From Planctomycetaceae bacterium (GTDB taxonomy: Bacteria; Planctomycetota; Planctomycetia; Planctomycetales; Planctomycetaceae): 37,933 nucleotides of DNA. Location: contig JAJDEJ010000141.1 of assembly GCA_029259815.1 (NCBI GenBank), positions 1 through 37,933 of the forward strand, written 5' to 3'. Of this stretch, positions 16,682 through 25,874 are shown piece after piece (position 1 is the stretch's first letter; every line of letters begins with the position of its first letter). A program made the translations under genes and the position numbers. Under the pieces are notes generated by a model, which was given only the letters and a program-made list of their open reading frames with translations, had not been told where the DNA came from and did not search any database.

Positions 16682-17836
16682 ATGAACAAGACGCTCAGCA
16701 ACCCGATCAAGCAACGCTCGGCTGCCACCACTAACGTCGACGTGTGGCCCATTGGTGTCTGCCATGTGAGCATGCATTTGGCGACCGGTGGGCTGGAACG
16801 GTTACTGGTCGAGTTCAGTCGACTTCATGACGACGCCAAGTTTTGTCCGCAGTTCATCGCGCTGAGCGATTTGGGCCAACCGGCGGACGACATCCGTGGA
16901 TTCGGTTGCGAAGCACATTCGTTGCAGTTTGGTGATGTCGGCAAGCTCGCGATGGTGCGTATGCTGGCCCATCGACTGCGAGACGCAAACACACAGGTTG
17001 TGCATACGCATAACACCTATGCCCACTTCTATGGGACTCTGGCAGCGCGCCTGGCAGGCGTACCGATCGTTGTCAACACACAGCACGGTCGAGGGTGTGG
17101 TCCGACATGGAAGAACCGCATGCAGTTTCGGATCGCGAATCGATGGACACAAAGGATCGTGGCTGTGTCGGACGATGCCGCAAACCTCTGTCGAGATGCT
17201 GACCCACGCTCAGCATCTCGTGTGACTCGTATTTGGAATGGCATCGACGTCACCCGCTTCGCTCTTCGAAGCCATCCTGAACCGAGCGGACCACCAGTCG
17301 CCATCTCTGTCGCCCGACTCTCTCCCGAAAAGGACTTCCCGACTCTGTTGAACGCCGTCGCGAAGGTTGTGCGGGAAGTGCCAGATTTCCAGCTGCAACT
17401 CGTGGGCGATGGAGCCGAGCGGGCCAAGCTCCAACAACAATCAAGAGACCTGCAACTGTGTGATCATGTTGAGTTTCTGGGTGAGCGATCAGACGTGCCT
17501 GACCTTTTGGAGAGGGCCGGGTTCTTTGTTTCCTCGTCCCGTACTGAAGGAGTCTCACTCACACTCTTGGAAGCGTCTGCAGTGGGGCTCCCCATCGTGA
17601 CGACAGCCGTCGGCGGCAACCCGGAAATTGTCGAGGAGGGGCAAACCGGTCGTCTCGTCCCTTCAGAAGACCCCATAGCACTCGCGTCAGCCATCATCGA
17701 CATGTGCAACAACCGTTCGCAGTGGTCCGAGATGGGCCGTCTCGGTCGAGAACGGATTGAACAACACTTCGAGATCAGTCGCATGGTCCGGGACTATGAG
17801 ACTCTGTACGAGGAACTCTTGCATCACGCACCGTAG
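16682..17836 (+). CDS. Glycosyltransferase family 4
   Basis: This is a cytoplasmic GT-B fold retaining transferase of 384 residues from ATG 16682; an in-frame TTG at 16658 would add eight. The acceptor half shows MHLATGGLERLLVEFSR and VVHTHNTYAHFYGTLAARLA. The donor half shows SVARLSPEKDFPTLLNAV, LVGDGAERAKL and the E-x7-E motif in EGVSLTLLEASAVGLPIV. It probably adds one sugar to the lipid-linked repeat unit; the donor nucleotide-sugar cannot be read from sequence. The gene follows the flippase by 66 bases and is separated from the next gene by a composite palindrome, the first interruption in the locus. Confidence 0.92.
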   Translation: MNKTLSNPIKQRSAATTNVDVWPIGVCHVSMHLATGGLERLLVEFSRLHDDAKFCPQFIALSDLGQPADDIRGFGCEAHSLQFGDVGKLAMVRMLAHRLRDANTQVVHTHNTYAHFYGTLAARLAGVPIVVNTQHGRGCGPTWKNRMQFRIANRWTQRIVAVSDDAANLCRDADPRSASRVTRIWNGIDVTRFALRSHPEPSGPPVAISVARLSPEKDFPTLLNAVAKVVREVPDFQLQLVGDGAERAKLQQQSRDLQLCDHVEFLGERSDVPDLLERAGFFVSSSRTEGVSLTLLEASAVGLPIVTTAVGGNPEIVEEGQTGRLVPSEDPIALASAIIDMCNNRSQWSEMGRLGRERIEQHFEISRMVRDYETLYEELLHHAP

Positions 17837-17903
17837 GACGGACTTCCGAGTCCGTCATTGAGACACCGCCGAACTTGCCGACGGACTTGGAAGTCCGTCC
17901 TAC
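17833..17903. repeat. Composite double palindrome between two polysaccharide genes
   Basis: Two complete palindromes, GACGGACT-TCCG-AGTCCGTC (17837-17856) and GACGGACTT-GG-AAGTCCGTC (17880-17899), lie 23 bases apart. The outer arms GTAGGACGGACTT (17833-17845) and AAGTCCGTCCTAC (17891-17903) also pair. It can therefore fold either as two hairpins or as one long one. The first bases overlap the stop codon of the glycosyltransferase gene. Confidence 0.85.
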
Positions 17904-17931
17904 ACTTCGATCCTTGTGATCACTGTTATCA

Positions 17932-19119
17932 ATGTCAAACCCTCAATCAAATATTCGAGTTGCACTTCTGGGCTGCGGTCAGATTGCGGACGCTCATCTG
18001 CAGGAGATTCGCAAGATCGATTGTGCGGAATTGGTCGCCGTCTGCGATGTGCATCAGGATCTGGCCGATCAGGCGGCTGCCCGCTTCGGGGTTCCACACG
18101 CTTTCACCGACATGCAACAGATGTTGTCCGAGTCGAGTCCGGACGTGGTGCATGTGACGACGCCGGCTCACACGCATTGTGCTCTTGCGACACAACTGCT
18201 CGAAGCGGGGGTTCACGTTTATGTGGAGAAGCCGTTCACGGTTGACGTTCCTGAGGCGGAGCAGGTGCTTGACGTCGTACAGCGGACCGGGAAGTCGCTT
18301 TGTCTGGGACACGATCAGCTGTACGACCCCATTTGGCTCCGCTGCCGCAAACTCGTGGACGAGGGAGCAATCGGCGAGGTGACACATGTCGAGTCGGTAC
18401 TCGGGTATCCACTCAGTGGTCAGTTCGGACGACAAGTGACGAGCGACCCGAACCACTGGGTGCGGCAACTTCCCGGCGGGCTGTTTCAGAACACGATTTC
18501 GCATCCCTTGTACCGCATGACTGAGTTTCTGTCCGACCCGCAGCCGCGGGTGGACGCTCACTGGTACGCCAGCGGAGCTGCGACGTTTCCGACAGAGATG
18601 GTCGCTCATCTGCGGGGAAAGACCGTCACTGGATCGCTGTTCTTCTCAACACAGATTGAGCATCAGCGCATCTCCCGCGTGTACGGACCACACGGTGCCT
18701 TGGAGGTCGATCATGATGGGCAGACGATTCGATCCATTCGACAGAGCCGACTGCCGGGAGCTTTCGGTAAACTCGAGATGCCTTGGCGACATTGGCGCGA
18801 GGGGGCTCGCAATCTGCGTCGCAACCTGTGGAGGTTCATGAAAAATGACATCCACTACTTCTCAGGCATGCGGACGCTTTTCGAGTTGTACTACCGATCC
18901 ATTTTGGACGGCACACCTCCACCAATTGCATACGACGAAATGTTGCGAGTGACACGGCTGATGGATGTGATGTTTCGTCATTGCCGCGTGCGGACAGGAG
19001 CGAAGCGGCTGGCGGCGCTCTCCGGTGCATCGCCACGCGTCGCTGATCGGAAAGCTAACCGCGTGACAGAGCCTGTGGCAATGGATGACGTCACCAACGA
19101 GAGGGAGTCCTTCCGATGA
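17932..19119 (+). CDS. Gfo/Idh/MocA family NAD(P)-dependent sugar oxidoreductase
   Basis: A 395-residue oxidoreductase. The N-terminal Rossmann fold has VALLGCGQIADAHLQEI (about 10-26) and VHVYVEKPFTVDVPEAEQ, the conserved EKP with catalytic-region Lys. The C-terminal alpha/beta domain holds GGLFQNTISHPLYRMTEF, with a His in the position of the family's substrate-binding histidine. Such enzymes oxidise or epimerise nucleotide sugars, for example in making amino- or keto-sugars. The last ~35 residues are polar and look like a loose tail. Its stop overlaps the next start in ATGA (19116-19119), implying translational coupling with the epimerase. The two may act in succession on one sugar precursor; the actual substrate is unknown. 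Confidence 0.9.
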   Translation: MSNPQSNIRVALLGCGQIADAHLQEIRKIDCAELVAVCDVHQDLADQAAARFGVPHAFTDMQQMLSESSPDVVHVTTPAHTHCALATQLLEAGVHVYVEKPFTVDVPEAEQVLDVVQRTGKSLCLGHDQLYDPIWLRCRKLVDEGAIGEVTHVESVLGYPLSGQFGRQVTSDPNHWVRQLPGGLFQNTISHPLYRMTEFLSDPQPRVDAHWYASGAATFPTEMVAHLRGKTVTGSLFFSTQIEHQRISRVYGPHGALEVDHDGQTIRSIRQSRLPGAFGKLEMPWRHWREGARNLRRNLWRFMKNDIHYFSGMRTLFELYYRSILDGTPPPIAYDEMLRVTRLMDVMFRHCRVRTGAKRLAALSGASPRVADRKANRVTEPVAMDDVTNERESFR

Positions 19120-20123
19120 GTGTCATGGTAACGGGAGCAACAGGGTTTCTCGGACGACGCCTCGTGCGGCTGGTGCGCGAAGATGGCGTACAGGTGCGTT
19201 GTCTGGTGCGCCCTTCGAGTGACGTCGAGCCACTGCGACGTACCGTCGGCGAGACTTTGTGGAGCGGAGTTGAAGTCCTGTCGGCTGAACTCATGGACAT
19301 CGATCGCTGCCGCGACGCGATGAGGGGTTGCAGTATCGTGTATCACGTTGCCGCCGGGCTGAGCGGAAGCACGTCAACACTTTTCCTCAGCTCCGTTGTC
19401 CCCACTCGACGTGTGATGCGGGCGGCTGCAGCAGAAAGAGTGCAACGTTTCGTGCTTGTCAGCTCACTGGGCGTGTACGGCACGCGAAACATGCGAGCCG
19501 GTTCTGTCCTCGATGAACAATCACCGATCGATCCGTACCCTCATCTCCGTGATCCCTACACGTATAGCAAGGTGATGCAGGAACGAGCCGCGAGAGAGAT
19601 TGAAGCTGAGACCGGGTTACCGCTCGTGATTGTCAGACCAGGGGTCATCATTGGACCGGGACGCGGAGTGCTGAGCGCTCGGATTGGCCTGCAACTCGGC
19701 CCTCTGATGGTTCGCATGGGTGGCACGCAACAACTTCCTTACACGTATGTCGACAACTGCGCGGCAGCCATTCGACAAGCCGGCCTCGCCGAAGGCATTG
19801 ACGGAGAGGTGTACAATGTCATTGATGACGATCTGCCCTCTGCGAAAGGGCTGCTCCGTATGTGTCGACGTGCCGGGCACCCGGTGAAGTCCGTCTGGGT
19901 CCCGCGCCCACTGATTCAACCGATGGCGGGGACGTATGACTGGTATCACCGTTGGTCGCGCGGGCAACTGCCCGGCGTGCTCACGCCGTACCGCACTGCA
20001 AGCATCTGGAAGCCATTGAAATACACAAACAAAAAAGCAAAAGCCCAACTCGGATGGCAGCCGGACATCTCATTCGACGAGGCCTTTCGCCGGTCGCTCC
20101 CGTCGTCGGAGGCAGTTGACTAG
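19116..20123 (+). CDS. NAD-dependent epimerase/dehydratase (extended SDR)
   Basis: This 335-residue extended short-chain dehydrogenase has the glycine-rich VTGATGFLGRRLV at residues 4-16, VYHVAAGLSGS, the Ser in FVLVSSLGVYGT, and the catalytic Tyr-x3-Lys in DPYTYSKVMQE. It ends with the family's FDEAFRRSL. It could be a nucleotide-sugar 4-epimerase or dehydratase, or a related 3-beta-hydroxysteroid-type reductase. The location inside the polysaccharide locus favours a sugar substrate. The ATG overlaps the previous stop by four bases, and the next gene begins three bases after its stop, so it is embedded in a tight operon. Confidence 0.9.
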   Translation: MSVMVTGATGFLGRRLVRLVREDGVQVRCLVRPSSDVEPLRRTVGETLWSGVEVLSAELMDIDRCRDAMRGCSIVYHVAAGLSGSTSTLFLSSVVPTRRVMRAAAAERVQRFVLVSSLGVYGTRNMRAGSVLDEQSPIDPYPHLRDPYTYSKVMQERAAREIEAETGLPLVIVRPGVIIGPGRGVLSARIGLQLGPLMVRMGGTQQLPYTYVDNCAAAIRQAGLAEGIDGEVYNVIDDDLPSAKGLLRMCRRAGHPVKSVWVPRPLIQPMAGTYDWYHRWSRGQLPGVLTPYRTASIWKPLKYTNKKAKAQLGWQPDISFDEAFRRSLPSSEAVD

Positions 20124-20126
20124 ACG

Positions 20127-21350
20127 ATGAACATTCTGTTCTTCAGCACCGTTTTTCCCGATGACGCCGAACCGTCACGAGGCACATACAACCTCGAGTT
20201 GTGTCGAGCCCTGACGGTAGATCACCACGTGAGTGTTGTCTCACCACGCGGCTGGACCGAAGCGTTGCCGCGCACTCTCACCAGGCGAAGGTACCTGTCA
20301 CACAACGTCCTGCGAGGCACGAATATCAAGGCGGCGTATCCGACTTATTGGTATCCGCCAAGAGTCTACCGCGAACAATACGGCGACTTCCTGTGGAGGT
20401 CGTCACGCAGTGCGGTTCAGCAAGTCTGCAAAGACGCGGCACCGGACGCTGTTTTGAGTTACTGGGCACATCCCGACGGAGAAGCTGGGCTTCTCGCCGC
20501 CCGTGAATACGACGTTCCTTCAGCCGTCATTGTGGGAGGTTCGGACGTTTTGATTCTCCCGAACTGCCCGAAGCGTGGCGAGCGTGTCCAACGCGTGCTC
20601 AAGGAATCGGACGCAGTCATCACGGTGAGCGACGGGTTGCGGGAGAAGGTCATGGAACTCGGTATCGATGCCGCACACGTCCACACCATTACACAGGGGA
20701 TCAACACTCAACTGTTCCACAATGCCGGTCGCGAGGCAGCACAAGCCCGACTGGCCCAACAGTATGCGTCACTGGGACACGAACGGTCGGTGCTCCTCTG
20801 GGTGGGGCGAATGGTCGACGTCAAGCGGCTCGATGTGCTGATCAACGCAGTCGCTGTCTTGCGAGACGGCGGTCGGGACTTTGTGCTCTGCCTCGTGGGC
20901 GACGGTCCACAGCGGGGGATGATCGAGACGCAGGTCAACGAACAGGCACTCACCGATCATGTCGTCTTCGCCGGTGCCGTGTCCCCCGATTCGTTGGGCG
21001 ATTGGTATCGGACAGCCGATGCAACCATTCTGTCCAGCGAGTCAGAAGGCCTGCCGAACGTGCTGCGGGAATCACTCGCCTGCGGGACACCCTTCGTGTC
21101 GACAAATATCGGCAGTATCGCCGAGATCGCTGACGAGCAATATGCGATCCTCGTGCCACCGAATGATGCCCATGCACTCGCACACGGGATCGATGAGGTA
21201 TTAGACGGTTCGCATCGTGCACATGCCCGTGAATATCGGCCTCGTACTTGGGATACGATGGCAGACGATGTCGTAAAGCTGTTTCAGCAATGTACTGCGC
21301 CAAAGACGTCCTCCAACAGACCGGAGGCGGCGACCTGCCATGTCAGCTGA
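20127..21350 (+). CDS. Glycosyltransferase family 4
   Basis: A 407-residue GT-B transferase beginning MNILFFSTVFPDDAEPSRGT, the classic GT4 N-terminus. It continues with AVIVGGSDVLILPNCPKRG, a donor-domain WVGRMVDVKRLDVLINAV, CLVGDGPQRGMIE, and the E-x7-E motif SEGLPNVLRESLACGTPFV. The first half resembles transferases such as those placing mannose or glucose on exopolysaccharide repeat units, but specificity cannot be deduced. Its 3' end overlaps the next gene by 11 bases (21340-21350), consistent with coupled translation. The last ~25 residues (from about KTSSNRPEAA) are polar and probably disordered. Confidence 0.93.
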   Translation: MNILFFSTVFPDDAEPSRGTYNLELCRALTVDHHVSVVSPRGWTEALPRTLTRRRYLSHNVLRGTNIKAAYPTYWYPPRVYREQYGDFLWRSSRSAVQQVCKDAAPDAVLSYWAHPDGEAGLLAAREYDVPSAVIVGGSDVLILPNCPKRGERVQRVLKESDAVITVSDGLREKVMELGIDAAHVHTITQGINTQLFHNAGREAAQARLAQQYASLGHERSVLLWVGRMVDVKRLDVLINAVAVLRDGGRDFVLCLVGDGPQRGMIETQVNEQALTDHVVFAGAVSPDSLGDWYRTADATILSSESEGLPNVLRESLACGTPFVSTNIGSIAEIADEQYAILVPPNDAHALAHGIDEVLDGSHRAHAREYRPRTWDTMADDVVKLFQQCTAPKTSSNRPEAATCHVS

Positions 21351-22785
21351 TCAAGACTCTCCACGAGCCCTGTTTGTCGCGTACCTCTTCCCTCCGGTCG
21401 GAGGCGTCGGGGTGCTGCGTGTGACGAAATTTGTGAAGTACCTGCCTGAGTGCGGATGGGATTCGTCGGTCCTGACGGTTTCCAACCCTTCGGTGCCCCT
21501 GTTTGACGAGAGCCTGCTGAGTGACATTCCCGCAGACACCATCATCAGCAAGGCCAGGACACTCGAACCAGACTACTCTCACAAGTTGGCCATGTCGCCA
21601 AAGTCAAACTCCGAGTCGATCTATGCACGATGGAAGACTCGTTTGAAGAGCAGTCTCAAGTGGGGCGGCAAAGCGTTGCTCCAACCAGAGGCACAGATTC
21701 TGTGGTATCCGGCTGCCGTGAAGGCAGGCATGCAGTTGTTGCGTGACGTCCCACACGATGTGATCGTCGCCACAGGCCCGCCGTTCACAAACCTGTTGGT
21801 TGGCGCCGCCCTCAGTCGAAAGACGGGCGTGCCCCTTGTTCTCGACTACCGAGATGAGTGGGTCATCAATAGTGAGTACCTCGAAAACAAGTTGAGCGGT
21901 CGTCTGGCAAGATGGATGCAGAAAAAAATGCAGTCGCGGGCAGACCGCGCCGCATCAGCCATCGTTACCACCACTCCCTCCAGCGCGGCTGCGATCCAGA
22001 GTCTCGCCGAGCAGGCTGGCAGCCGCGCGCAGGCGACTCACATCTACAACGGATTCGATCCCGATGACTTCGACGCATCAGGCACCAGTCTCCAGCGCCC
22101 GGATTACGGTCATGGCACGGACCTGTTTCGCATCTCGTTCGCCGGGACCATGTGGAATCTAACGTCAATCGAGCCATTTGTGAGGGGAGTTCGGCGGCTG
22201 TGTGAACGCTCACCGCATCTCGCACAGCGACTGGAGATCGTGCTCGCTGGTCGTCGAGCCGCGGGCCAGGATGAATTCATTGACCAACTCGAAGAGTTGC
22301 CGGTGAAGACCGTGAGACTTGGATATCTGGAACACTCAGACGTGACGCGTCTGATGATGACGTCCGACTCGCTGCTGCTCCTGCTCAGCGATGTGCCACA
22401 CGCGGAGCGAGTGATCTCCTCGAAAGTCTTTGAATATATGGCCGCCAAGAAGCCTGTGTTTGCAGTGACTCCCGAGGGCGACCAGTGTGATGTCCTGCGG
22501 GAGCATCCCGGAGCAACGATCTGCTCCCCGTCCGACGTCAACGGCATCGCCGACTCGCTCGCGACCCGTCTTGAGGAGTATCGAGTCGGGGCCATGCCGG
22601 ACGGTCTGACCTGGGGTTTCTCGCAATTCGATCGGAGAACACAGGCGGGGCAGCTGGCACAGTTGTTGGAAGCAGTGAGCGGCAAGCAAGGATGCTCCAA
22701 GTCTCACATCCCTCACAAGGAGACTGTTTCTGGCAAGAATGAGGCGGAGTTCACCGGCAGCAGCCTCAGGGAGGCGCAGAGATGA
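21340..22785 (+). CDS. Glycosyltransferase, GT4-like
   Basis: A 481-residue protein with GT-B character. The N-terminus ALFVAYLFPPVGGVGVLRVT is the glycine-rich acceptor-domain loop typical of this subgroup, followed by PLVLDYRDEWVIN. The donor half has FRISFAGTMWNLTSIEPFV and the nucleotide-sugar motif ISSKVFEYMAAKKPVFAV, in which the Glu replaces the usual E-x7-E pattern. About 35 hydrophilic residues follow the catalytic fold. It overlaps the upstream glycosyltransferase by 11 bases and the downstream deacetylase by four (ATGA at 22782-22785). A role in adding a sugar to the repeat unit fits; donor and linkage are unknown. Confidence 0.88.
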   Translation: MSADQDSPRALFVAYLFPPVGGVGVLRVTKFVKYLPECGWDSSVLTVSNPSVPLFDESLLSDIPADTIISKARTLEPDYSHKLAMSPKSNSESIYARWKTRLKSSLKWGGKALLQPEAQILWYPAAVKAGMQLLRDVPHDVIVATGPPFTNLLVGAALSRKTGVPLVLDYRDEWVINSEYLENKLSGRLARWMQKKMQSRADRAASAIVTTTPSSAAAIQSLAEQAGSRAQATHIYNGFDPDDFDASGTSLQRPDYGHGTDLFRISFAGTMWNLTSIEPFVRGVRRLCERSPHLAQRLEIVLAGRRAAGQDEFIDQLEELPVKTVRLGYLEHSDVTRLMMTSDSLLLLLSDVPHAERVISSKVFEYMAAKKPVFAVTPEGDQCDVLREHPGATICSPSDVNGIADSLATRLEEYRVGAMPDGLTWGFSQFDRRTQAGQLAQLLEAVSGKQGCSKSHIPHKETVSGKNEAEFTGSSLREAQR

Positions 22786-23507
22786 GTGTTGCCCGGCAAC
22801 TCTTGAAGAAGGTCATGACCGGGCTGCTGCCGCACGATCGTTTTCTCGTGAGCGGCCCGAATTCGCGTGTGACTTCCGACGGTCGTGAACATTCGTGGAA
22901 AGAGGTCGCGTTGACGTTCGATGATGGCCCACATCCGGAGTGGACCCCAGACGTACTCGACGCATTAGCGGAAGCGGGCTGGAAGGGGACGTTTTTCGTC
23001 ATCGGAGATCGCGCAGCGGAGCATCCGGATGTCCTACAGCGAATTATGGACGAGGGACATGCGCTTGGGAACCATACATTCACACACTCCGACCCCAAAC
23101 GTACGACAACCTCGCAGTTTCATGCAGAGGTGAGGCGAACCGATGAGTTGATCGCCAAACTCACCGGGAAGCAGACGGTTCTGATGCGACCACCGAAGGG
23201 GCATCTCACCCCCGGAAAGTTTCGTCGGCTGTGGCAAGGCGGGCAAACGATTGTGTTGTGGAACGTTGATCCGGAGGACTTCGCCATGTCAAACGCATCT
23301 GAGCCTCTGGAATGGGTTCACACCTACGTCCCCAATCAGGGTGATGTCATTCTGCTTCACGATCGACTTCCTTACGCAGCAACGATCATACGAGCGCTCT
23401 CGAACGTTCACGGTCGTGAGTTGCGCTCAGTGACGATGACAGATTGGCTCTCCGGAGGACGTAGAGCACCTCAGGTTCAACCCGATCGTGCGACGGCAAG
23501 TGGATGA
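22782..23507 (+). CDS. NodB-type polysaccharide deacetylase (carbohydrate esterase 4)
   Basis: A 241-residue protein with the NodB homology domain. Motif 1 is LTFDDGPHP, with D47 as probable base and D48 as metal ligand. Motif 2 is GNHTFTH, with metal-binding H98 and H102. Motif 3 is MRPPKG, with R136. A late LLHD supplies H193. The catalytic set therefore looks complete. Such enzymes remove N-acetyl groups from amino sugars. No signal peptide is seen, so it may act on a cytoplasmic lipid-linked intermediate, or it may be exported in an unrecognised way. It is coupled by ATGA overlaps both upstream (22782) and downstream (23504), next to a second, different deacetylase. Confidence 0.92.
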   Translation: MSVARQLLKKVMTGLLPHDRFLVSGPNSRVTSDGREHSWKEVALTFDDGPHPEWTPDVLDALAEAGWKGTFFVIGDRAAEHPDVLQRIMDEGHALGNHTFTHSDPKRTTTSQFHAEVRRTDELIAKLTGKQTVLMRPPKGHLTPGKFRRLWQGGQTIVLWNVDPEDFAMSNASEPLEWVHTYVPNQGDVILLHDRLPYAATIIRALSNVHGRELRSVTMTDWLSGGRRAPQVQPDRATASG

Positions 23508-24382
23508 CCGATCAGACCACATCCATCAGTGATCACATCGTCACGCTGATTTATCACAACGTCTGCGATAGCCGCAGTGCCGACGGAGCGTTTCCCCAAT
23601 TTGAGGCGCTAAGCCCTTCGATCACTAGTTACTTTGTCGACGAAGAGACTTTTGATCGGCACTGCCGACTTATCGCGTCCAGTGTCCAGATAGTGAGTTT
23701 CGACCAACTGCAGAATCTGACATCCAGTCAACCCACATCCACTCCTCGTGTCTTACTGACCTTTGATGATGGATGGCGAGGAACTGTCGAGATCGGAGGA
23801 CCAGTGTTGGAAAAGTATGGTTTGGACGCCATGTTGTTCGTGACAACCGACCTCATTGGACATCCCGACTTTGTCGGGCTTAAGGCATTGCGGCGTTCGA
23901 AGTTGCCCTTCATCGTTGGGTCACACGGCAAGTCGCACCAACTCTTGGCGGAGTTGCCCGATGCTCAGGTCGAACGCGAACTCGAAGAGTCCAAGTCCGT
24001 CTTGGAAGACATCTTGGGAAAAGAAGTCGACAGTTTGGCTTACCCAGGTGGCTCGTTCGACAGTCGTGTGCAGGAAATTGCCAAGAGAGTGGGCTATCGT
24101 TGGATTTTCACGTCCAAGCCTCATGTCTCGAACGGGACATTCGATCGTCTTCAGATGGGACGTGTCGCCGTGAAGTCGAATACCTCCGAGGAAACCATTT
24201 CTCGATGGCTGCGAGGAGATCTCCGCAGAGAACACACGCGGGCCTTTGCGCTGAGTACTGCCAAGCGGATCATGGGACGTCGAGTCTATCGCTCGTTGCG
24301 AACGCGGCTGTTGTCTGAACAGCAGGGTCAACTGGAAATGACAGACCTCGGCAACCAAATCCTCCCGGCGCAGGCGAAGTAG
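23504..24382 (+). CDS. Second polysaccharide deacetylase (NodB/CE4 superfamily)
   Basis: A 292-residue deacetylase of the IcaB/PgaB-like subgroup. It begins VTLIYHNV, a typical opening for this branch. Motif 1 is [11 protein letters not shown] (D88, D89), motif 2 is [11 protein letters not shown] (H141, H145), and motif 3 is [10 protein letters not shown], where the usual Arg-x-Pro is replaced by Y-P-G-G as in many members of this branch. A basic, helical C-terminal ~70 residues follows the barrel. It shares little sequence with the deacetylase just upstream, so the pair probably has different substrates or stages rather than being a duplication. The start overlaps the previous stop in ATGA, and the next gene starts two bases after its stop. 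Confidence 0.9.
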   Translation: MTDQTTSISDHIVTLIYHNVCDSRSADGAFPQFEALSPSITSYFVDEETFDRHCRLIASSVQIVSFDQLQNLTSSQPTSTPRVLLTFDDGWRGTVEIGGPVLEKYGLDAMLFVTTDLIGHPDFVGLKALRRSKLPFIVGSHGKSHQLLAELPDAQVERELEESKSVLEDILGKEVDSLAYPGGSFDSRVQEIAKRVGYRWIFTSKPHVSNGTFDRLQMGRVAVKSNTSEETISRWLRGDLRREHTRAFALSTAKRIMGRRVYRSLRTRLLSEQQGQLEMTDLGNQILPAQAK

Positions 24383-24384
24383 AG

Positions 24385-25569
24385 ATGGAACCAATGACCA
24401 TCATTGTCCTACTCGCGTTCATTGGCACCTTGCTGGTTGCATCCGCGGTCGCCTTGCATGAGTTTCGTGAGCGTGACCTGCAGCATTGGTGGGGTGCCTA
24501 TCTCTCGCCAAACGAGATATCGGGACGCATCGGCACACCCGTTTCTTCGGACGAGCCGGTGCATGTGTTCATCGCGGTCTGTGACCACTACGAGCCGGAG
24601 TACGGCCGACCGTCGAAGGACGTGTCGATCCAGCGGGTTGATCATTGGGTGAAGGACTATCCCCAACGATTCAACGGGTATCATGACTCCGACGGACGAC
24701 CTCCTCAGCACACCTATTTTTTCCCGCAGGATGAATACGCTCCCGAGTATCTCGATCGACTGGCCGAAGTCTGTGCCGCCGGATACGGCGATGTCGAAGT
24801 GCATCTGCATCACGATGCGGATACTCCTGAGTCGCTACGGGACAAACTCGAATCCTTTAAGGAGACTCTGCACGAACGGCATGGGCTATTGCGTCGCGAC
24901 CCGGTCTCCGGCGAGATCGTCTACGGATTCATTCATGGCAACTGGGCGCTGTGCAACTCTCGGTTGGACGGACGCTGGTGCGGAGTCGATCAGGAACTGA
25001 CAGTGCTGATGGAGACCGGCTGCTATGCGGACTTCACAATGCCCTCGGCTCCCAGCGAAACGCAGACCGCAACCATGAACTCGATCTATTATGCAAAGGA
25101 TCTCCCTGGGCGGCGAAAGTCACACGACACAGGGATTCGCGCAGCTGTTGGTCAAGAGATTCCGAGCGATCATCTGTTAATGATTCAGGGTCCACTGCTG
25201 TTCGATTGGAACAGTCGGAAGCTGGGTCTGATTCCTCGCATTGAGAATGGCGACATTCATTACGGACAGCCAGCGACGTGGCAGCGCATGCAGGCGTGGC
25301 TGAAGGCGGGAGTGCATGTCGCAGGCCGACCAAATTGGAAGTTTGTGAAGCTGTTCACGCATGGTTGTAAAGACGGAAACTTGGAAACGATGCTTGGCCC
25401 AAAGATGCAGGCCTTTCATGGCGACCTCGCGAGGCACGCCGCCGCGGACAGTCGGTTCCGCTATCACTACGTCACCGCCTGGGAGATGGCGCAACTTGTG
25501 CATCAGGCGGAGGCCAATGCCTCTGCACCTTGCCACACCGGTTCCACCGCTCAATCTGCGGTGTCCTGA
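24385..25569 (+). CDS. Membrane-anchored deacetylase-like protein of unknown function
   Basis: A 394-residue protein with one N-terminal membrane helix (about 5-25, [19 protein letters not shown]). The rest resembles a metal-binding beta/alpha barrel but lacks the standard NodB motifs. Possible metal ligands are D67/H68 in [11 protein letters not shown], the cluster [12 protein letters not shown] (H140, H142, H143, D144) and H184 in [12 protein letters not shown], all in well-formed segments. I recall similar proteins, usually called hypothetical, within exopolysaccharide loci of other bacteria, but cannot name a family with certainty. The start at 24385 is two bases after the deacetylase stop; ATG 24394 is an alternative. 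Position and motif layout suggest a third deacetylase or esterase acting at the membrane. No function should be taken as shown. Confidence 0.7.
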   Translation: MEPMTIIVLLAFIGTLLVASAVALHEFRERDLQHWWGAYLSPNEISGRIGTPVSSDEPVHVFIAVCDHYEPEYGRPSKDVSIQRVDHWVKDYPQRFNGYHDSDGRPPQHTYFFPQDEYAPEYLDRLAEVCAAGYGDVEVHLHHDADTPESLRDKLESFKETLHERHGLLRRDPVSGEIVYGFIHGNWALCNSRLDGRWCGVDQELTVLMETGCYADFTMPSAPSETQTATMNSIYYAKDLPGRRKSHDTGIRAAVGQEIPSDHLLMIQGPLLFDWNSRKLGLIPRIENGDIHYGQPATWQRMQAWLKAGVHVAGRPNWKFVKLFTHGCKDGNLETMLGPKMQAFHGDLARHAAADSRFRYHYVTAWEMAQLVHQAEANASAPCHTGSTAQSAVS

Positions 25570-25874
25570 GCCGATCCTAAGGCAATTCGATCTGAGCCGT
25601 GGGAGGTGGTGTATTTTCTGTCGGATTCTCAGATTGGATTGTATCGTCATTCCCGCACAGGCGGGAATCCAGTGAACACGGGTGGGATTTCCAAGTTGTC
25701 CTCATGCTCAACGTCGACTGGATTCCCGCCTGCGCGGGAATGACATGTTCGCTAATCTTGAGAAACCGGGGAGTATTATATCCCACGTCCCGGGCTCACG
25801 AATCGGTCTCCACGTTGTGAACGCAATCTGCTACGGTCCAAGGCCTTCGGATCAGAATTCTTGTGGAAGCGGCT
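25570..25874. other. Spacer containing a large inverted repeat
   Basis: About 300 bases between the deacetylase-like gene and the EEP-family gene. Apart from the inverted repeat at 25646-25744 I see no gene or promoter. The dense upstream operon ends here, so a new promoter for the downstream gene may lie after the repeat. Confidence 0.5.
25646..25744. repeat. Pair of 28-bp inverted repeats (TCATTCCCGC...GCGGGAAT type)
   Basis: The left copy (25646-25673) and the right copy (25717-25744) are reverse complements over 28 bases with one mismatch (TGTGC versus TGCGC in the inner part), separated by 43 bases. Each copy is itself a hairpin, ATTCCCGC-nnnn-GCGGGAAT. The same short palindrome is widely dispersed in many bacterial genomes. 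The paired arrangement resembles a small non-autonomous element. Confidence 0.88.

Noticed and set aside
25646..25744. CRISPR repeat pair
   Set aside because: Only two units, in inverted rather than direct orientation, and no cas genes: an inverted-repeat element.
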